Source: an uncultured Oscillospiraceae bacterium (GTDB lineage: Bacteria; Bacillota; Clostridia; Oscillospirales; Oscillospiraceae). From it: a stretch of DNA of 64,000 nt. How positions within the stretch are numbered: position 1 is the stretch's first letter; every line of letters begins with the position of its first letter. Positions 1-8,001 of the stretch are shown here, one piece after another. The notes beneath the pieces were generated by a model. The model did no database searches and was not told the DNA's origin. It worked only from the letters and a program-made list of their open reading frames with translations. The DNA lies in assembly GCA_910584395.1 (NCBI GenBank), contig CAJUAS010000002.1:15514-79513 (forward strand). The letters are read 5' to 3'. The position numbers were made by a program, and so were the translations under genes.

Positions 1-867
1 GGGCTGCTGGGAGATGGCCCGGTTGGCGTAGCCCCGGATATACTGCGCCTCCGCCCGGGTCATCGCCCCGATCCGGCCGCTCAAGGTCTGGGTATCCTGA
101 ATCTGCCAGTCGTCCTTCTTTTCCACGTCGGGCACGATCACCCCTTCCTTGGAGATCCAGTGCTTGACGGTGTAAGTGCCATTGTCCCGGCGGTAGTTGA
201 CCGCCAAGGTGACCTCGGTGTCCTTCTTGTCCAGCTCCCGGAGCTTTTCAGGATTGACCAGCTTGAGCTGCGGCCCAACCAGCGCCTCGCTGCCCACCGC
301 GGCGTTCCCGTCCTTGTCCACCATTTGGAACACAAGGCCGCTCTCTGTGGTAAAGGTACGCGCATCGATCCACGCCTGCGTCACCGCAGCCGTGTCCGCC
401 ATTTTCACCGGATCAGGGTCAAAATCCCCCCGGTTCAGCTTATCCTCCAACTCCCGCGCCGTTTCGTTCCCCGTGGGTGGGACTTTGATGAACGCATTCA
501 GCGGCACGGCGTTGAGTACTACCCGAAAGCCCGCCAGATTGTCGTGGGTGTGCCCGTGATACTCCTTCCCCTCTTCATAATGAGGAATGGGCCATGCCGC
601 CGGAGTAGTAGCCGTCCCGTCCTCATTGAGGAAGAACTCCACCGTTTCAGAGACGTGGGCATTGATGCCCGCCATGCCGCCGGTGGGAGAATACTGGTAC
701 TCCAGCGTCACCTTCACGCTGTCCTTGCCGTCGCCCTGCTCTCCGACTTCTCCTTGGAACACGCTGCCCTGTTTCCGTTCCGCTCCAAAGGCGAAAGGCA
801 GCTGTCCTGCTGTCAAACAGACTGCCAGCAGCATAGCCAGCGCTTGCTTCCAAATATGATTCTTCAT
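1..867 (-). CDS. secreted repeat-type surface protein, C-terminus cut by window edge
   Basis: The frame opens at ATG 867 behind a GGAGGG ribosome site and stays open for 289 codons to the window edge, so the C-terminal part is missing. Residues 1-28 form a Sec signal peptide: a basic start, a hydrophobic AMLLAVCLTAG core and probable cleavage near AFGA. I see no catalytic motif. From about residue 232, YTVKHWISKEGV followed at 263 by SGRIGAMTRAEAQYIRGY resembles the small beta-grasp repeats (MucBP or InlB B-repeat type) of Firmicutes surface proteins. That makes an extracellular adhesin-like role plausible, but it is an inference from a short match. It is transcribed divergently from the ECF-transporter gene and shares a 158-bp intergenic region with it. 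Confidence 0.75.
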   Translation of the reverse strand, partial: MKNHIWKQALAMLLAVCLTAGQLPFAFGAERKQGSVFQGEVGEQGDGKDSVKVTLEYQYSPTGGMAGINAHVSETVEFFLNEDGTATTPAAWPIPHYEEGKEYHGHTHDNLAGFRVVLNAVPLNAFIKVPPTGNETARELEDKLNRGDFDPDPVKMADTAAVTQAWIDARTFTTESGLVFQMVDKDGNAAVGSEALVGPQLKLVNPEKLRELDKKDTEVTLAVNYRRDNGTYTVKHWISKEGVIVPDVEKKDDWQIQDTQTLSGRIGAMTRAEAQYIRGYANRAISQQP

Positions 868-962
868 CTGTTTTCCCTCCGCTCGTATTGAAGCATAAAA
901 ATGCCACCTTTGGATTATAGCCCCCCCATTTTCAGATTTCAATAGCCATCCCGCATTTTTTC

Positions 963-991
963 TGGACATCCCCTCAAATATCTGCTATCCT
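963..991 (+). promoter_or_regulatory. sigma-A promoter for the ECF S component
   Basis: TGGACA (963-968), a 17-nt spacer and TATCCT (986-991) lie 35 nt before the start codon. No riboswitch-like fold is apparent in the short leader. Confidence 0.5.
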
Positions 992-1025
992 AACATACAT
1001 GATGATTCTATAAGGAGGAATCCAT

Positions 1026-1595
1026 ATGTCTCCGCAGTCCAAGGGCTATAGCAAGACCCTCACCCTTTCCGCCATGTTTCTGGCCATCGGGCTGGTGCTT
1101 CCCTTTTTCACCGGGCAGCTCCACGCCGTCGGGAATATGCTCCTCCCCATGCACCTGCCCGTGCTACTGTGCGGACTGATCTGCGGCTGGCAGTACGGCG
1201 GACTGGTGGGCTTTATCCTCCCCCTGCTGCGCTTTTCCCTTTTTGGGAGGCCCCAGATGCCCCTCGCCATCCCCATGGCCTTTGAGCTGGCGGCCTACGG
1301 GCTGATCGTGGGCTTTCTCTACGGCCGCTCCAAGTGGAAGTGCGTTCTGGCTCTCTACCGCTCCCTCCTCATCGCCATGGTGGGCGGCCGTATCGTCTGG
1401 GCGGTGGGACGGGTGATTCTGGCGGGGGTTTCCAACATCCCCTTCGGCTGGCAGGTGTTCCTCACCGCCGGGTTTGTGGAGGCTCTTCCCGGCATCCTCC
1501 TCCAGCTCACCCTCATTCCCATCATCATGGTGGCCTTGGACCGCACGGGCATGGTACCCTTCGGCAAAAGAGACGCCGAAGCGGAGCAGGTGTGA
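1026..1595 (+). CDS. ECF transporter S component (substrate-binding membrane subunit)
   Basis: This 189-aa, almost entirely hydrophobic protein has about six predicted membrane segments. The LPFFTGQ...GNMLLPMHLPVLLCGLICGW pattern and a following PLLRFSLFG loop are typical of the vitamin-type S components of energy-coupling-factor transporters. An S component captures its substrate and docks on a shared EcfA-EcfA'-EcfT module, which is not encoded here. I cannot assign the substrate; pantothenate, folate or another vitamin are all possible. The start is the ATG behind TAAGGAGG. The stop lies 2 nt before the methylase start, so the two are probably cotranscribed. Confidence 0.8.
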   Translation: MSPQSKGYSKTLTLSAMFLAIGLVLPFFTGQLHAVGNMLLPMHLPVLLCGLICGWQYGGLVGFILPLLRFSLFGRPQMPLAIPMAFELAAYGLIVGFLYGRSKWKCVLALYRSLLIAMVGGRIVWAVGRVILAGVSNIPFGWQVFLTAGFVEALPGILLQLTLIPIIMVALDRTGMVPFGKRDAEAEQV

Positions 1596-1597
1596 CC

Positions 1598-2425
1598 ATG
1601 TCCGGCGTCATTTCCGTCTCCTCCCTCGACGATCCCCGCGTCGCTCCCTTCGCCTCCCTCACCGAGCGGCAGCTGCGCTCCAAAATCGAGCCGGAGTTGG
1701 GTATTTTCATTGCGGAAAGCCCCAAGGTCATCCACCGCGCGCTGGACGCGGGGTATGAGCCGTTGAGCCTGCTCATGGAGCGCCGCCACATTGAGGGTCA
1801 GGGCGCGGCTGTCATTGCCCGCTGCCCCGGCGTTCCCGTCTACACCGGGGAGGAAGCCCTTTTGGCCCAACTGGCAGGCTATCCTCTGACCCGCGGCGTC
1901 CTCTGCGCCATGCGCCGCCCCACCCTCCCCTCTGTGGAGGCGCTCTGCGCGCACGCGCGGCGGGTCGCGGTGCTGGAGGATATTGTAGACCACACCAACA
2001 TCGGCGCGATCTTCCGCTCCGCCGCCGCTCTTGGGATGGACGCGGTGCTGCTCACCCCCTCCTGCTGCGACCCCCTCTACCGCCGCTCCGCCCGGGTGAG
2101 CATGGGCACGGTGTTCCAAGTGCCATGGACGCGGCTGGGGGACGACCCCGCCCAGTGGCCGGAGGAGGGGCTGGAGCGGCTGCACGCGCTGGGCTTTCTC
2201 ACGGTGGCGATGGCTCTGCGCCATGACACCGTCGACATCACCGATCCCCTGCTCACCGGGGCGGACAAATTGGCCATCGTTCTGGGCACAGAGGGAGACG
2301 GACTCAAGGAATCCACCATCGCCCGCTGCCGCCACACCGTGAAGATCCCCATGGCCCGGGGGGTGGACTCCCTCAACGTCGCCGCCGCCAGCGCCGTGGC
2401 CTTTTGGGAGCTGCGGGCGAGATAG
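1598..2425 (+). CDS. TrmH/SpoU-family RNA 2'-O-methyltransferase
   Basis: This 275-aa protein would transfer methyl from S-adenosylmethionine to a ribose 2'-OH in rRNA or tRNA. The three SpoU motifs are visible: NIGAIFRSAAALG (about residue 133), LAIVLGTEGDGL (about 225) and IPMARGVDSLNVAAASAVA (about 250). Together they form the trefoil-knot cofactor site. The N-terminal ~100 residues correspond to an L30e-like RNA-binding domain. The ATG at 1598 starts just after the upstream stop. The frame is open further upstream inside the ECF gene, but no ribosome site supports an earlier start. The target nucleotide cannot be told from sequence. Confidence 0.87.
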   Translation: MSGVISVSSLDDPRVAPFASLTERQLRSKIEPELGIFIAESPKVIHRALDAGYEPLSLLMERRHIEGQGAAVIARCPGVPVYTGEEALLAQLAGYPLTRGVLCAMRRPTLPSVEALCAHARRVAVLEDIVDHTNIGAIFRSAAALGMDAVLLTPSCCDPLYRRSARVSMGTVFQVPWTRLGDDPAQWPEEGLERLHALGFLTVAMALRHDTVDITDPLLTGADKLAIVLGTEGDGLKESTIARCRHTVKIPMARGVDSLNVAAASAVAFWELRAR

Positions 2426-2507
2426 TCCCTTGTAAAGTTCTCCGCCCTGTGATAAAATAGTATGTTGAAGCAGAATCGTCCATTTTTGCAAAAAGGTGGT
2501 GAGGGCC

Positions 2508-3308
2508 GTGGAGGAATTGACCTTTCATCTGGAGAAAGTCGTAAAGGCAAAAGCTGACGATCTGGAGGATTTCAACGGCCCTCTTGATTTGATCCTCAGT
2601 CTTTTGAGCAAAAATAAGATGGAGATCAAGGACATTCAGATCTCCCTTATCTTAGAGCAATATCTGGCTTGGATGGAGCGGCGCAAGGCGCTGGATCTGG
2701 ATGTGGCCAGCGAGTTCGTCACCATGGCCGCCCATCTGGTGTATATCAAGACCCGGATGCTTCTCTCCATCAACGACGAGGAGGCCATGAGCGAGATGGA
2801 ACAGCTCATCGCCTCCTTGGAGGAACACCAGCGGCAGGAAAGCTATTTGAAGATCAAGGCTGTTGCTCCCCAGCTTGGGGAACGCTATCTCTACGGGCGG
2901 GACTATATCACCAAAGGCCCGGAGCACCTCCCGGTGAACAAACTCTACCGCTATCAGCACCAGCCAAACGACCTCTTTCGGGCCATTTCCAACGTGCTGG
3001 AGCGGGTAGACAACCACCTGCCGCCGCCCCTGACCGCCTTTGAGGGCATCGTGGGCCGCGAGCCTTACCCGGTGAGCGACAAGGCGGGTGAGGTCATCGC
3101 CCGGCTTCGCACCTTCGGGGTGGCACGGTTTCTCTCCCTCTTTCAGGGCAACCGAAGCCGCAGCGAGATCGTGGCGACTTTTCTGGCGGTGCTGGAGCTG
3201 TGCAAGGCCTGCCGCGTCCTTTTGGCAGGCACAGCGGAGGACTGCACCGTCACCTGCATCGACGACACCGATGAAGAACTGACCGACATCTCGGTAGACG
3301 CATATTAA
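2508..3308 (+). CDS. scpA: segregation and condensation protein A (kleisin)
   Basis: ScpA is the kleisin subunit that bridges the SMC dimer in the bacterial condensin complex. The N-terminal FNGPLDLILSLLSKNKMEI block is the hallmark of the family, followed by the helical SMC-neck binding region and a C-terminal winged-helix segment (RSRSEIVATFLAVLELCKA). I chose GTG 2508 (VEELTFHLEK) because AAGGTGG sits 8 nt upstream. GTG 2496 is in frame but would place the start inside that ribosome site. The length of 266 aa is normal. scpB follows after 14 nt, the usual operon pairing. Confidence 0.93.
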   Translation: MEELTFHLEKVVKAKADDLEDFNGPLDLILSLLSKNKMEIKDIQISLILEQYLAWMERRKALDLDVASEFVTMAAHLVYIKTRMLLSINDEEAMSEMEQLIASLEEHQRQESYLKIKAVAPQLGERYLYGRDYITKGPEHLPVNKLYRYQHQPNDLFRAISNVLERVDNHLPPPLTAFEGIVGREPYPVSDKAGEVIARLRTFGVARFLSLFQGNRSRSEIVATFLAVLELCKACRVLLAGTAEDCTVTCIDDTDEELTDISVDAY

Positions 3309-3322
3309 AGGAGGCGAACCCA

Positions 3323-4054
3323 ATGGAATTGAAGGACACTCAAGCCGCCATCGAGGCCATTTTGTTCGCCGCCGGCGAACCTGTGGGCGTGGAGCGGCTG
3401 TGCCTCACGCTGGAGCTGGATCGGGAGACGGTGGACGAGCTGTGTTCCCACCTTGCCGACCAATACAGCTACGAGCGCCGGGGGGTGCGGGTGCTTAAGC
3501 TGGATAACGCATGGCAGATGGCCTCCGCGCCGGAATACGCCGACATCATCCGCCAGACCTTTGAAAGCCGCAAGCCCGCCAAACTCTCCCAGCCTGCCTT
3601 GGAGGTACTTTCCATCATCGCTTACTTCCAGCCCACCACCCGCGCCTATGTGGATCAGGTGCGCGGGGTAGACAGCTCCTACACCGTGGGGCTTCTTCTG
3701 GAGCGGGAGCTGATCGAGGAGTGCGGACGGCTGGCCGTGCCCGGACGGCCCATCCTCTACCGCACCACCAAAAATTTCCTGCGCTCCTTCAGCCTCTCCT
3801 CCTTGGAGGAGCTGCCTGAGCTGCCCAACTCCACTGCGGAGGACGGCCAACTGACGCTGGAGATCCAAGCCAACATCGAAAAACTCCGGGCTCAGCAGGA
3901 GATGGCCGACGTGTCTGACGACGAGCTGCTGGAGGCCGCGGCCAAGCTGGCCGCCGAGGAGGCGGCCCAGTCCCTTGACCCCGCGGATTTCCCCGCCGAG
4001 GAGGCCGCGCCCCCTGAATCACCCCCTGACGACTCCGGGGAGGGCACTCCATGA
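3323..4054 (+). CDS. scpB: segregation and condensation protein B
   Basis: This 243-aa tandem winged-helix protein is the SMC-ScpAB accessory subunit. Recognisable family segments are AAIEAILFAAGEPVGVERL at the N-terminus and EVLSIIAYFQPTTRAYVDQV plus GRPILYRTTKNFLRSFSL further on. After about residue 170 an acidic, Ala/Pro-rich tail is appended and looks disordered. GGAGGCG precedes the ATG. The stop overlaps the next start (ATGA, 4051-4054), which indicates translational coupling to the DUF2953 gene. Confidence 0.93.
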   Translation: MELKDTQAAIEAILFAAGEPVGVERLCLTLELDRETVDELCSHLADQYSYERRGVRVLKLDNAWQMASAPEYADIIRQTFESRKPAKLSQPALEVLSIIAYFQPTTRAYVDQVRGVDSSYTVGLLLERELIEECGRLAVPGRPILYRTTKNFLRSFSLSSLEELPELPNSTAEDGQLTLEIQANIEKLRAQQEMADVSDDELLEAAAKLAAEEAAQSLDPADFPAEEAAPPESPPDDSGEGTP

Positions 4055-4662
4055 TCCCCCTTCTCATCGTCGCTCTGGTTCTTTTGGTTCTCCTTCTGCT
4101 CCCCTTGGGCGTTCGGGTACGTTATGACGAGGACGGCCTCTTCGCCGCCTTGAAGATCGGCCCGGTTCTGTTCCGGCTCTTCCCTCCACGGGAGAATAAA
4201 AAGCCAAAGAAGGAGAAAAAAAGCAAGGAGGACAAGCCCAAGCAGGCGGAGGAGCATCCCAAAAAGAAGGGCGGGGCGCTGGCGCTGGTCGAGGGCTGTC
4301 TGCCCCTTGTGAAGCCCGCCCTGGAGGGTATCCGCAAGCGGCTCACCATCCGCCATCTGGAGCTTCACGTGATCTGGGCCGCCGCCGATCCCGCCGACGC
4401 CGCCATGGGCTACGGGTACGCCAACGCCGCTCTGGGAGCGCTCTGGCCGCTCTTTTATCGGAACTTCAAGATCCGTGACTACGCGCTGGGCGTGGATGTG
4501 GACTTTGACGCCGCCGCGCCGACGCTGTACGCCAAGGCCGACCTAACCATGACCGTGTTCCGGCTGCTGACTCTGGCCCTCCCCTTGCTGTTCCAATTTA
4601 TAAAAATATACCGCAGCGTCAACGCCGCCCCCAAGGGCGAAACTGTGAAGAAAGAGGCGTAA
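4051..4662 (+). CDS. DUF2953 membrane-anchored protein (YtfI-like)
   Basis: This 203-aa protein has an N-terminal membrane anchor (LLIVALVLLVLLLLPLGV). A very lysine-rich segment follows at about residues 48-75, then the DUF2953 core (HLELHVIWAAADPADAAMGYGYANAALG) and a second hydrophobic stretch near 175-190. In Bacillus the homologue ytfI is paired with ytfJ/gerW, as it is here. Its biochemical role is not known to me. A sporulation or envelope role follows only from the pairing and the position between scpB and gerW. Confidence 0.8.
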   Translation: MIPLLIVALVLLVLLLLPLGVRVRYDEDGLFAALKIGPVLFRLFPPRENKKPKKEKKSKEDKPKQAEEHPKKKGGALALVEGCLPLVKPALEGIRKRLTIRHLELHVIWAAADPADAAMGYGYANAALGALWPLFYRNFKIRDYALGVDVDFDAAAPTLYAKADLTMTVFRLLTLALPLLFQFIKIYRSVNAAPKGETVKKEA

Positions 4663-4666
4663 GACC

Positions 4667-5092
4667 ATGGATGAACAAATGAAGTCTGCTCAAAAGCCCG
4701 ACCATCCCATCGACGGTCTCCTGACCACCACGCTGGCCAAGCTCAAGGAGATGGTGGACGTGGACGTCATTGTGGGCAAGCCCATCGACACCCCCGACGG
4801 CACGACCCTCATTCCCGTCTCCCGCCTGTCCATGGGCTTCGCCTCCGGCGGCAGCGACTTTGCGGGGAAAAACCACAAGGACTCTGCCCCCTATCACTTC
4901 GGCGGCGGCTCCGGCGCGGGGGTCAAGGTCGATCCGGTGGCCTTCCTCATCGTCAAGGACGGCTCGGTGCGGATCCTTCCCATCGGCATCCCCGCCGTCA
5001 CCCCCGCAGGCCGCGCGGTGGAAATGGTGCCCCAGTTGGTGGACAAGGTCATCGACTATTTAGACCGCCAAAAGGATAAAACCGCCCTTTAA
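4667..5092 (+). CDS. gerW: GerW family sporulation protein (YtfJ)
   Basis: This 141-aa protein carries the YtfJ signature: DVDVIVGKPIDTPDGTTLIP, then SRLSMGFASGGSDF, a Gly-rich FGGGSGAGVKVDPVAFLIV segment and an IDYLDR end. GerW is a forespore protein required for germination responses in Bacillus. Its presence suggests that the host forms endospores or descends from a spore former. It starts 4 nt after the DUF2953 gene, so it is in the scpAB operon. The ATG at 4667 follows directly on the upstream stop with ribosome-site purines in the overlap. Confidence 0.9.
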   Translation: MDEQMKSAQKPDHPIDGLLTTTLAKLKEMVDVDVIVGKPIDTPDGTTLIPVSRLSMGFASGGSDFAGKNHKDSAPYHFGGGSGAGVKVDPVAFLIVKDGSVRILPIGIPAVTPAGRAVEMVPQLVDKVIDYLDRQKDKTAL

Positions 5093-5101
5093 GCCCATAC
5101 T

Positions 5102-5131
5102 AAGGTCACTCTGCTCCAGCGAGGTGACCTT
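5102..5131 (+). promoter_or_regulatory. hairpin masking the dacF ribosome site
   Basis: AAGGTCAC (5102-5109) pairs with GTGACCTT (5124-5131), with a T-G wobble extending the stem. The 3' arm contains the GAGGTG ribosome site of dacF, whose ATG begins 3 nt after the stem. No T-run follows, so this looks like ribosome-site sequestration rather than a terminator. Confidence 0.45.
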
Positions 5132-5133
5132 AT

Positions 5134-6312
5134 ATGGCGGTGTTTCGCCGTGTTTTTTCTGCTCTTTTATGCTTTTGTGTCTTTTTTTGCCCTCTCTCCG
5201 TCCCGGCCCACGCCCTTGAGACCTCCGCCGCCAGCGCGGTGGTGATGGACGCCGGGTCGGGCCGGGTCATCTATGGGCAAAACATCCATGCGGAGCGTTC
5301 CATCGCCTCCATCACCAAGCTGATGACCGCTCTGGTGGCGGTGGAGCACTGCGGCGACCCAGACGAGCTGGTGACCGTCGATCCCCAAGCGGTGGGGACG
5401 GAAGGCTCGTCCATGTATCTGGCCTACGGCGAGGAGCTGCCCCTGCGCCACCTCCTTTACGGCCTGCTCCTCCGCTCGGGCAACGACGCCGCCGTGGCCA
5501 TCGCCATCCACTGCGCCGGCGACGTGGAGACCTTCGCGGAGTGGATGAACGACAAGGCCGCCGAGTTGGGCCTTCAGCACTCCCACTTTGCCAACCCCAA
5601 CGGGCTGGAAGCGGAGGGACACTACTCCTCCGCCTACGACATGGCCCTGATCGCCCGCGCGGTGCTGGAAAAGCCCCTTTTGGCGGAGATCGTCGCCACC
5701 AAGTCCATCACGCTGGGAGAGCGGTATTTGGAAAACCACAACAAGCTCTTGCGCCGCTACGAGGGCTGCATCGGCCTGAAAACCGGCTACACGCAGGCCG
5801 CGGGCCGCACGCTGGTCTCCGCCGCCCAGCGCATGGGCACGACCTTTATCGCCGTCACCCTTCACGACCCCAACGACTGGGACGACCACGCCGCCCTGCT
5901 GGACTATGCGTTTGAAACCTATCACTCCCACCTGCTGGCCCGGGGCGGCAAGACGTTGGCCACCGTGGCGGTGGAGGGCAGTCTGGCCCGCGCCGTCAGC
6001 GTGGTCACCGCTTCGGAGGTGCGCTATCCGCTCTCGGACGACGAGACCCCCTCTGTCCGCATCCGCCTCCCCGCCTGCCTGAAAGCCCCGGTGAAGCAGG
6101 GAGAGGTGGTGGGCGCGCTGGTCTACTCCCTCAACGGTGAGGAGATCGGGCGCACCGACCTCATTGCCGCCGCCACCGCGCCCCTGAATGCCCCCGCCGT
6201 TTTGGAAGGACGCATGGGGCGTTTCCCATTTCCCGGCGCAGACCTCTTCTCCGCCACTCTGCCCCGCTGGATGGGGCCGCTGTCCCGCCAGAGCGCATTT
6301 TTGACCACATAA
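5134..6312 (+). CDS. dacF: D-alanyl-D-alanine carboxypeptidase (DacF/PBP5 family)
   Basis: This 392-aa penicillin-binding protein trims the terminal D-Ala of peptidoglycan stem peptides outside the cell. A signal peptide covers residues 1-27 (cut near PAHA). All three active-site motifs are present: S59-I-T-K62 (nucleophile and general base), S115-G-N117 and K216-T-G218. After residue 270 comes the C-terminal beta-rich PBP5_C domain. The sequence ends without an obvious amphipathic anchor helix. A downstream position after scpAB and gerW and before rluB resembles the Bacillus dacB neighbourhood, so a sporulation role is possible. Confidence 0.9.
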   Translation: MAVFRRVFSALLCFCVFFCPLSVPAHALETSAASAVVMDAGSGRVIYGQNIHAERSIASITKLMTALVAVEHCGDPDELVTVDPQAVGTEGSSMYLAYGEELPLRHLLYGLLLRSGNDAAVAIAIHCAGDVETFAEWMNDKAAELGLQHSHFANPNGLEAEGHYSSAYDMALIARAVLEKPLLAEIVATKSITLGERYLENHNKLLRRYEGCIGLKTGYTQAAGRTLVSAAQRMGTTFIAVTLHDPNDWDDHAALLDYAFETYHSHLLARGGKTLATVAVEGSLARAVSVVTASEVRYPLSDDETPSVRIRLPACLKAPVKQGEVVGALVYSLNGEEIGRTDLIAAATAPLNAPAVLEGRMGRFPFPGADLFSATLPRWMGPLSRQSAFLTT

Positions 6313-6327
6313 GAGGGGTGATCCGCC

Positions 6328-7029
6328 TTGGAGGAACGAATCCAAAAGCTCCTGTCCGCTGCCGGGGTCTGCTCCCGGCGGCAGGGGGAGGAATACCTGC
6401 TGGCCGGGCGGGTCACCGTCAACGGACAGACGGCCCATCTGGGAGAAAAGGCCGACCGGTCGCGGGATACCGTGGCGCTGGACGGCGTTCCCCTGCGGCC
6501 CTTGTCGCGCCATACATACCTCATGCTCCATAAGCCCGCCGGATACGTCACCACCCTCTCCGACGACAAGGGACGGAAAACCGTCGCCGACTTAGTGGCG
6601 GACTGCGGCGTCCGTGTTTGGCCGGTGGGACGGCTGGACTACGATTCCGAGGGACTTTTGCTCCTCACCGACGACGGCGGTCTCACCAACCGCCTCACCC
6701 ATCCCCGCCACGAGATCGAAAAGGAGTACCACGTCACCGTCTCCGGGGACGTGGAAAAAGCACTGCCCATCCTCCGCGGCCCGCTGGAACTGGACGGCCG
6801 TCCTCTTGCCCCCGCTCAAGTGGAAGTCCTCGCTCCCCGGCGGCTGCAGATCATCATCCATCAGGGACTGAACCGTCAGGTGCGGCGGATGTGCGCTCTG
6901 GCCGGGCTGGAGGTCAAACGTCTGGTGCGGGTGCGGGAGGGCGAGCTGCCTTTGGGCGCTTTGCCCCGGGGGAAATGGCGGCATCTCACCCCGGACGAGG
7001 TGGCCCGGCTTCAAAATGCAAGAGAGTGA
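6328..7029 (+). CDS. rluB: ribosomal large-subunit pseudouridine synthase B family
   Basis: This 233-aa protein has an N-terminal S4 RNA-binding domain (ERIQKLLSAAGVCSRRQGEE, about residues 1-60). The RsuA/RluB catalytic domain follows, with GRLDYDSEGLLLLTDDG; D104 is the predicted nucleophile that isomerises uridine in 23S rRNA. The TTG at 6328 is chosen as start because AGAGGGGTGAT lies just upstream and the protein begins at the normal family position. It follows dacF by 15 nt and ends the operon that begins with scpA. RsuA-type specificity for 16S rRNA cannot be excluded. Confidence 0.88.
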   Translation: MEERIQKLLSAAGVCSRRQGEEYLLAGRVTVNGQTAHLGEKADRSRDTVALDGVPLRPLSRHTYLMLHKPAGYVTTLSDDKGRKTVADLVADCGVRVWPVGRLDYDSEGLLLLTDDGGLTNRLTHPRHEIEKEYHVTVSGDVEKALPILRGPLELDGRPLAPAQVEVLAPRRLQIIIHQGLNRQVRRMCALAGLEVKRLVRVREGELPLGALPRGKWRHLTPDEVARLQNARE

Positions 7030-7049
7030 ATTTTTTCTTGCAAAAGCCC

Positions 7050-7078
7050 TTGCCTTTCCTTTTTGTTTGGAGTATGAT
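7050..7078 (+). promoter_or_regulatory. sigma-A promoter for the RpiR-to-rpsA operon
   Basis: TTGCCT (7050-7055), a 17-nt spacer and TATGAT (7073-7078) lie 50 nt upstream of the RpiR-family gene, in an AT-rich gap. Confidence 0.6.
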
Positions 7079-7128
7079 AATGGCTGGTGAACTTTTCGGC
7101 CAAATGGCCGTGACGGAGGTTTTTTGCC

Positions 7129-8001
7129 ATGAACCGCGATATTTTATCCAATATACAAGCACAAATGCCCACCTTTTCCAAGGGCCAGAAGCTGATCGCC
7201 AACTTCATTCTCAACTCCTACGACAAGGCGGCGTTTATGACCGCCAGCAAGCTGGGCAAGACGGTAAAGGTCAGCGAGTCCACTGTGGTGCGCTTCGCCG
7301 CCGAGCTGGGCTACGACGGCTATCCCGCCATGCAGCGTACGCTTCAGGAGATGATCCGCAACAAGCTCACCTCGGTGCAGCGCATCGAGGTCTCCGACGA
7401 CCGCATCGGCAACCACGACATCCTCTCCATGGTGATGCAGTCGGATATGGACAAGGTGCGCCTCACGCTGGAGCAGATCGACCGCGTGGCCTTTGACGGC
7501 GCGGTGAGCGACATCGTCGCCGCCAAGCGCATCTATATTTTAGGTGTGCGCTCCGCCGGGGCGCTGTCCACCTTTTTGGCCTTCTACTTCAATCTGATCT
7601 TTGAAAACGTCACCCACGTGGCGGCCTCCTCCGCCAGCGAGATGTTCGAGCATCTCCTCCGCGTCGGCCCGGACGACGTGGTCATCGGCATCAGCTTCCC
7701 CCGCTATTCCAAGCGCACCGTCAAGGCCATGGAGTTTGCCCACGACCGGGGCGCACGGGTCATCGCTATCACCGACTCGGAGGTCTCCCCTTTGGCAGAC
7801 ACCGCCGACCGGGTGCTGATGGCAAAAAGCGACATGGTCTCTTTCGTGGACTCGCTGGTCGCGCCCCTCAGTCTGGTCAACGCCCTGATCGTGGCCATCA
7901 GCCGGGTGAAAAAGCAGGATATCTCCAAGTCTCTGGGCGAGCTGGAGCATATCTGGGCGGAGTATGAGGTCTACGAGACCGTGGCGGAGCAAAACTCTTG
8001 A
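7129..8001 (+). CDS. MurR/RpiR family transcriptional regulator
   Basis: This 290-aa regulator has an N-terminal HTH_6 DNA-binding domain (FSKGQKLIANFILNSYDKAA through SESTVVRFAAELGYDGYP, residues 12-75). A C-terminal SIS phosphosugar-binding domain follows (AAKRIYILGVRSAG near 130, VVIGISFPRYSKRTV near 185). Members usually sense a sugar phosphate and control sugar or amino-sugar genes. No such genes are adjacent: it heads an operon of housekeeping genes and overlaps the next start. Its target is therefore unclear from context. Confidence 0.88.
   Translation: MNRDILSNIQAQMPTFSKGQKLIANFILNSYDKAAFMTASKLGKTVKVSESTVVRFAAELGYDGYPAMQRTLQEMIRNKLTSVQRIEVSDDRIGNHDILSMVMQSDMDKVRLTLEQIDRVAFDGAVSDIVAAKRIYILGVRSAGALSTFLAFYFNLIFENVTHVAASSASEMFEHLLRVGPDDVVIGISFPRYSKRTVKAMEFAHDRGARVIAITDSEVSPLADTADRVLMAKSDMVSFVDSLVAPLSLVNALIVAISRVKKQDISKSLGELEHIWAEYEVYETVAEQNS

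Noticed and set aside
160..891. A 243-codon plus-strand frame opposite the secreted-protein gene
   Set aside because: The minus strand has a ribosome site, signal peptide and repeat-like domain; the plus frame has none and starts without a ribosome site.
868..1025. A vitamin riboswitch before the ECF S component
   Set aside because: The transcribed leader after the predicted promoter is under 30 nt, too short for a known riboswitch.
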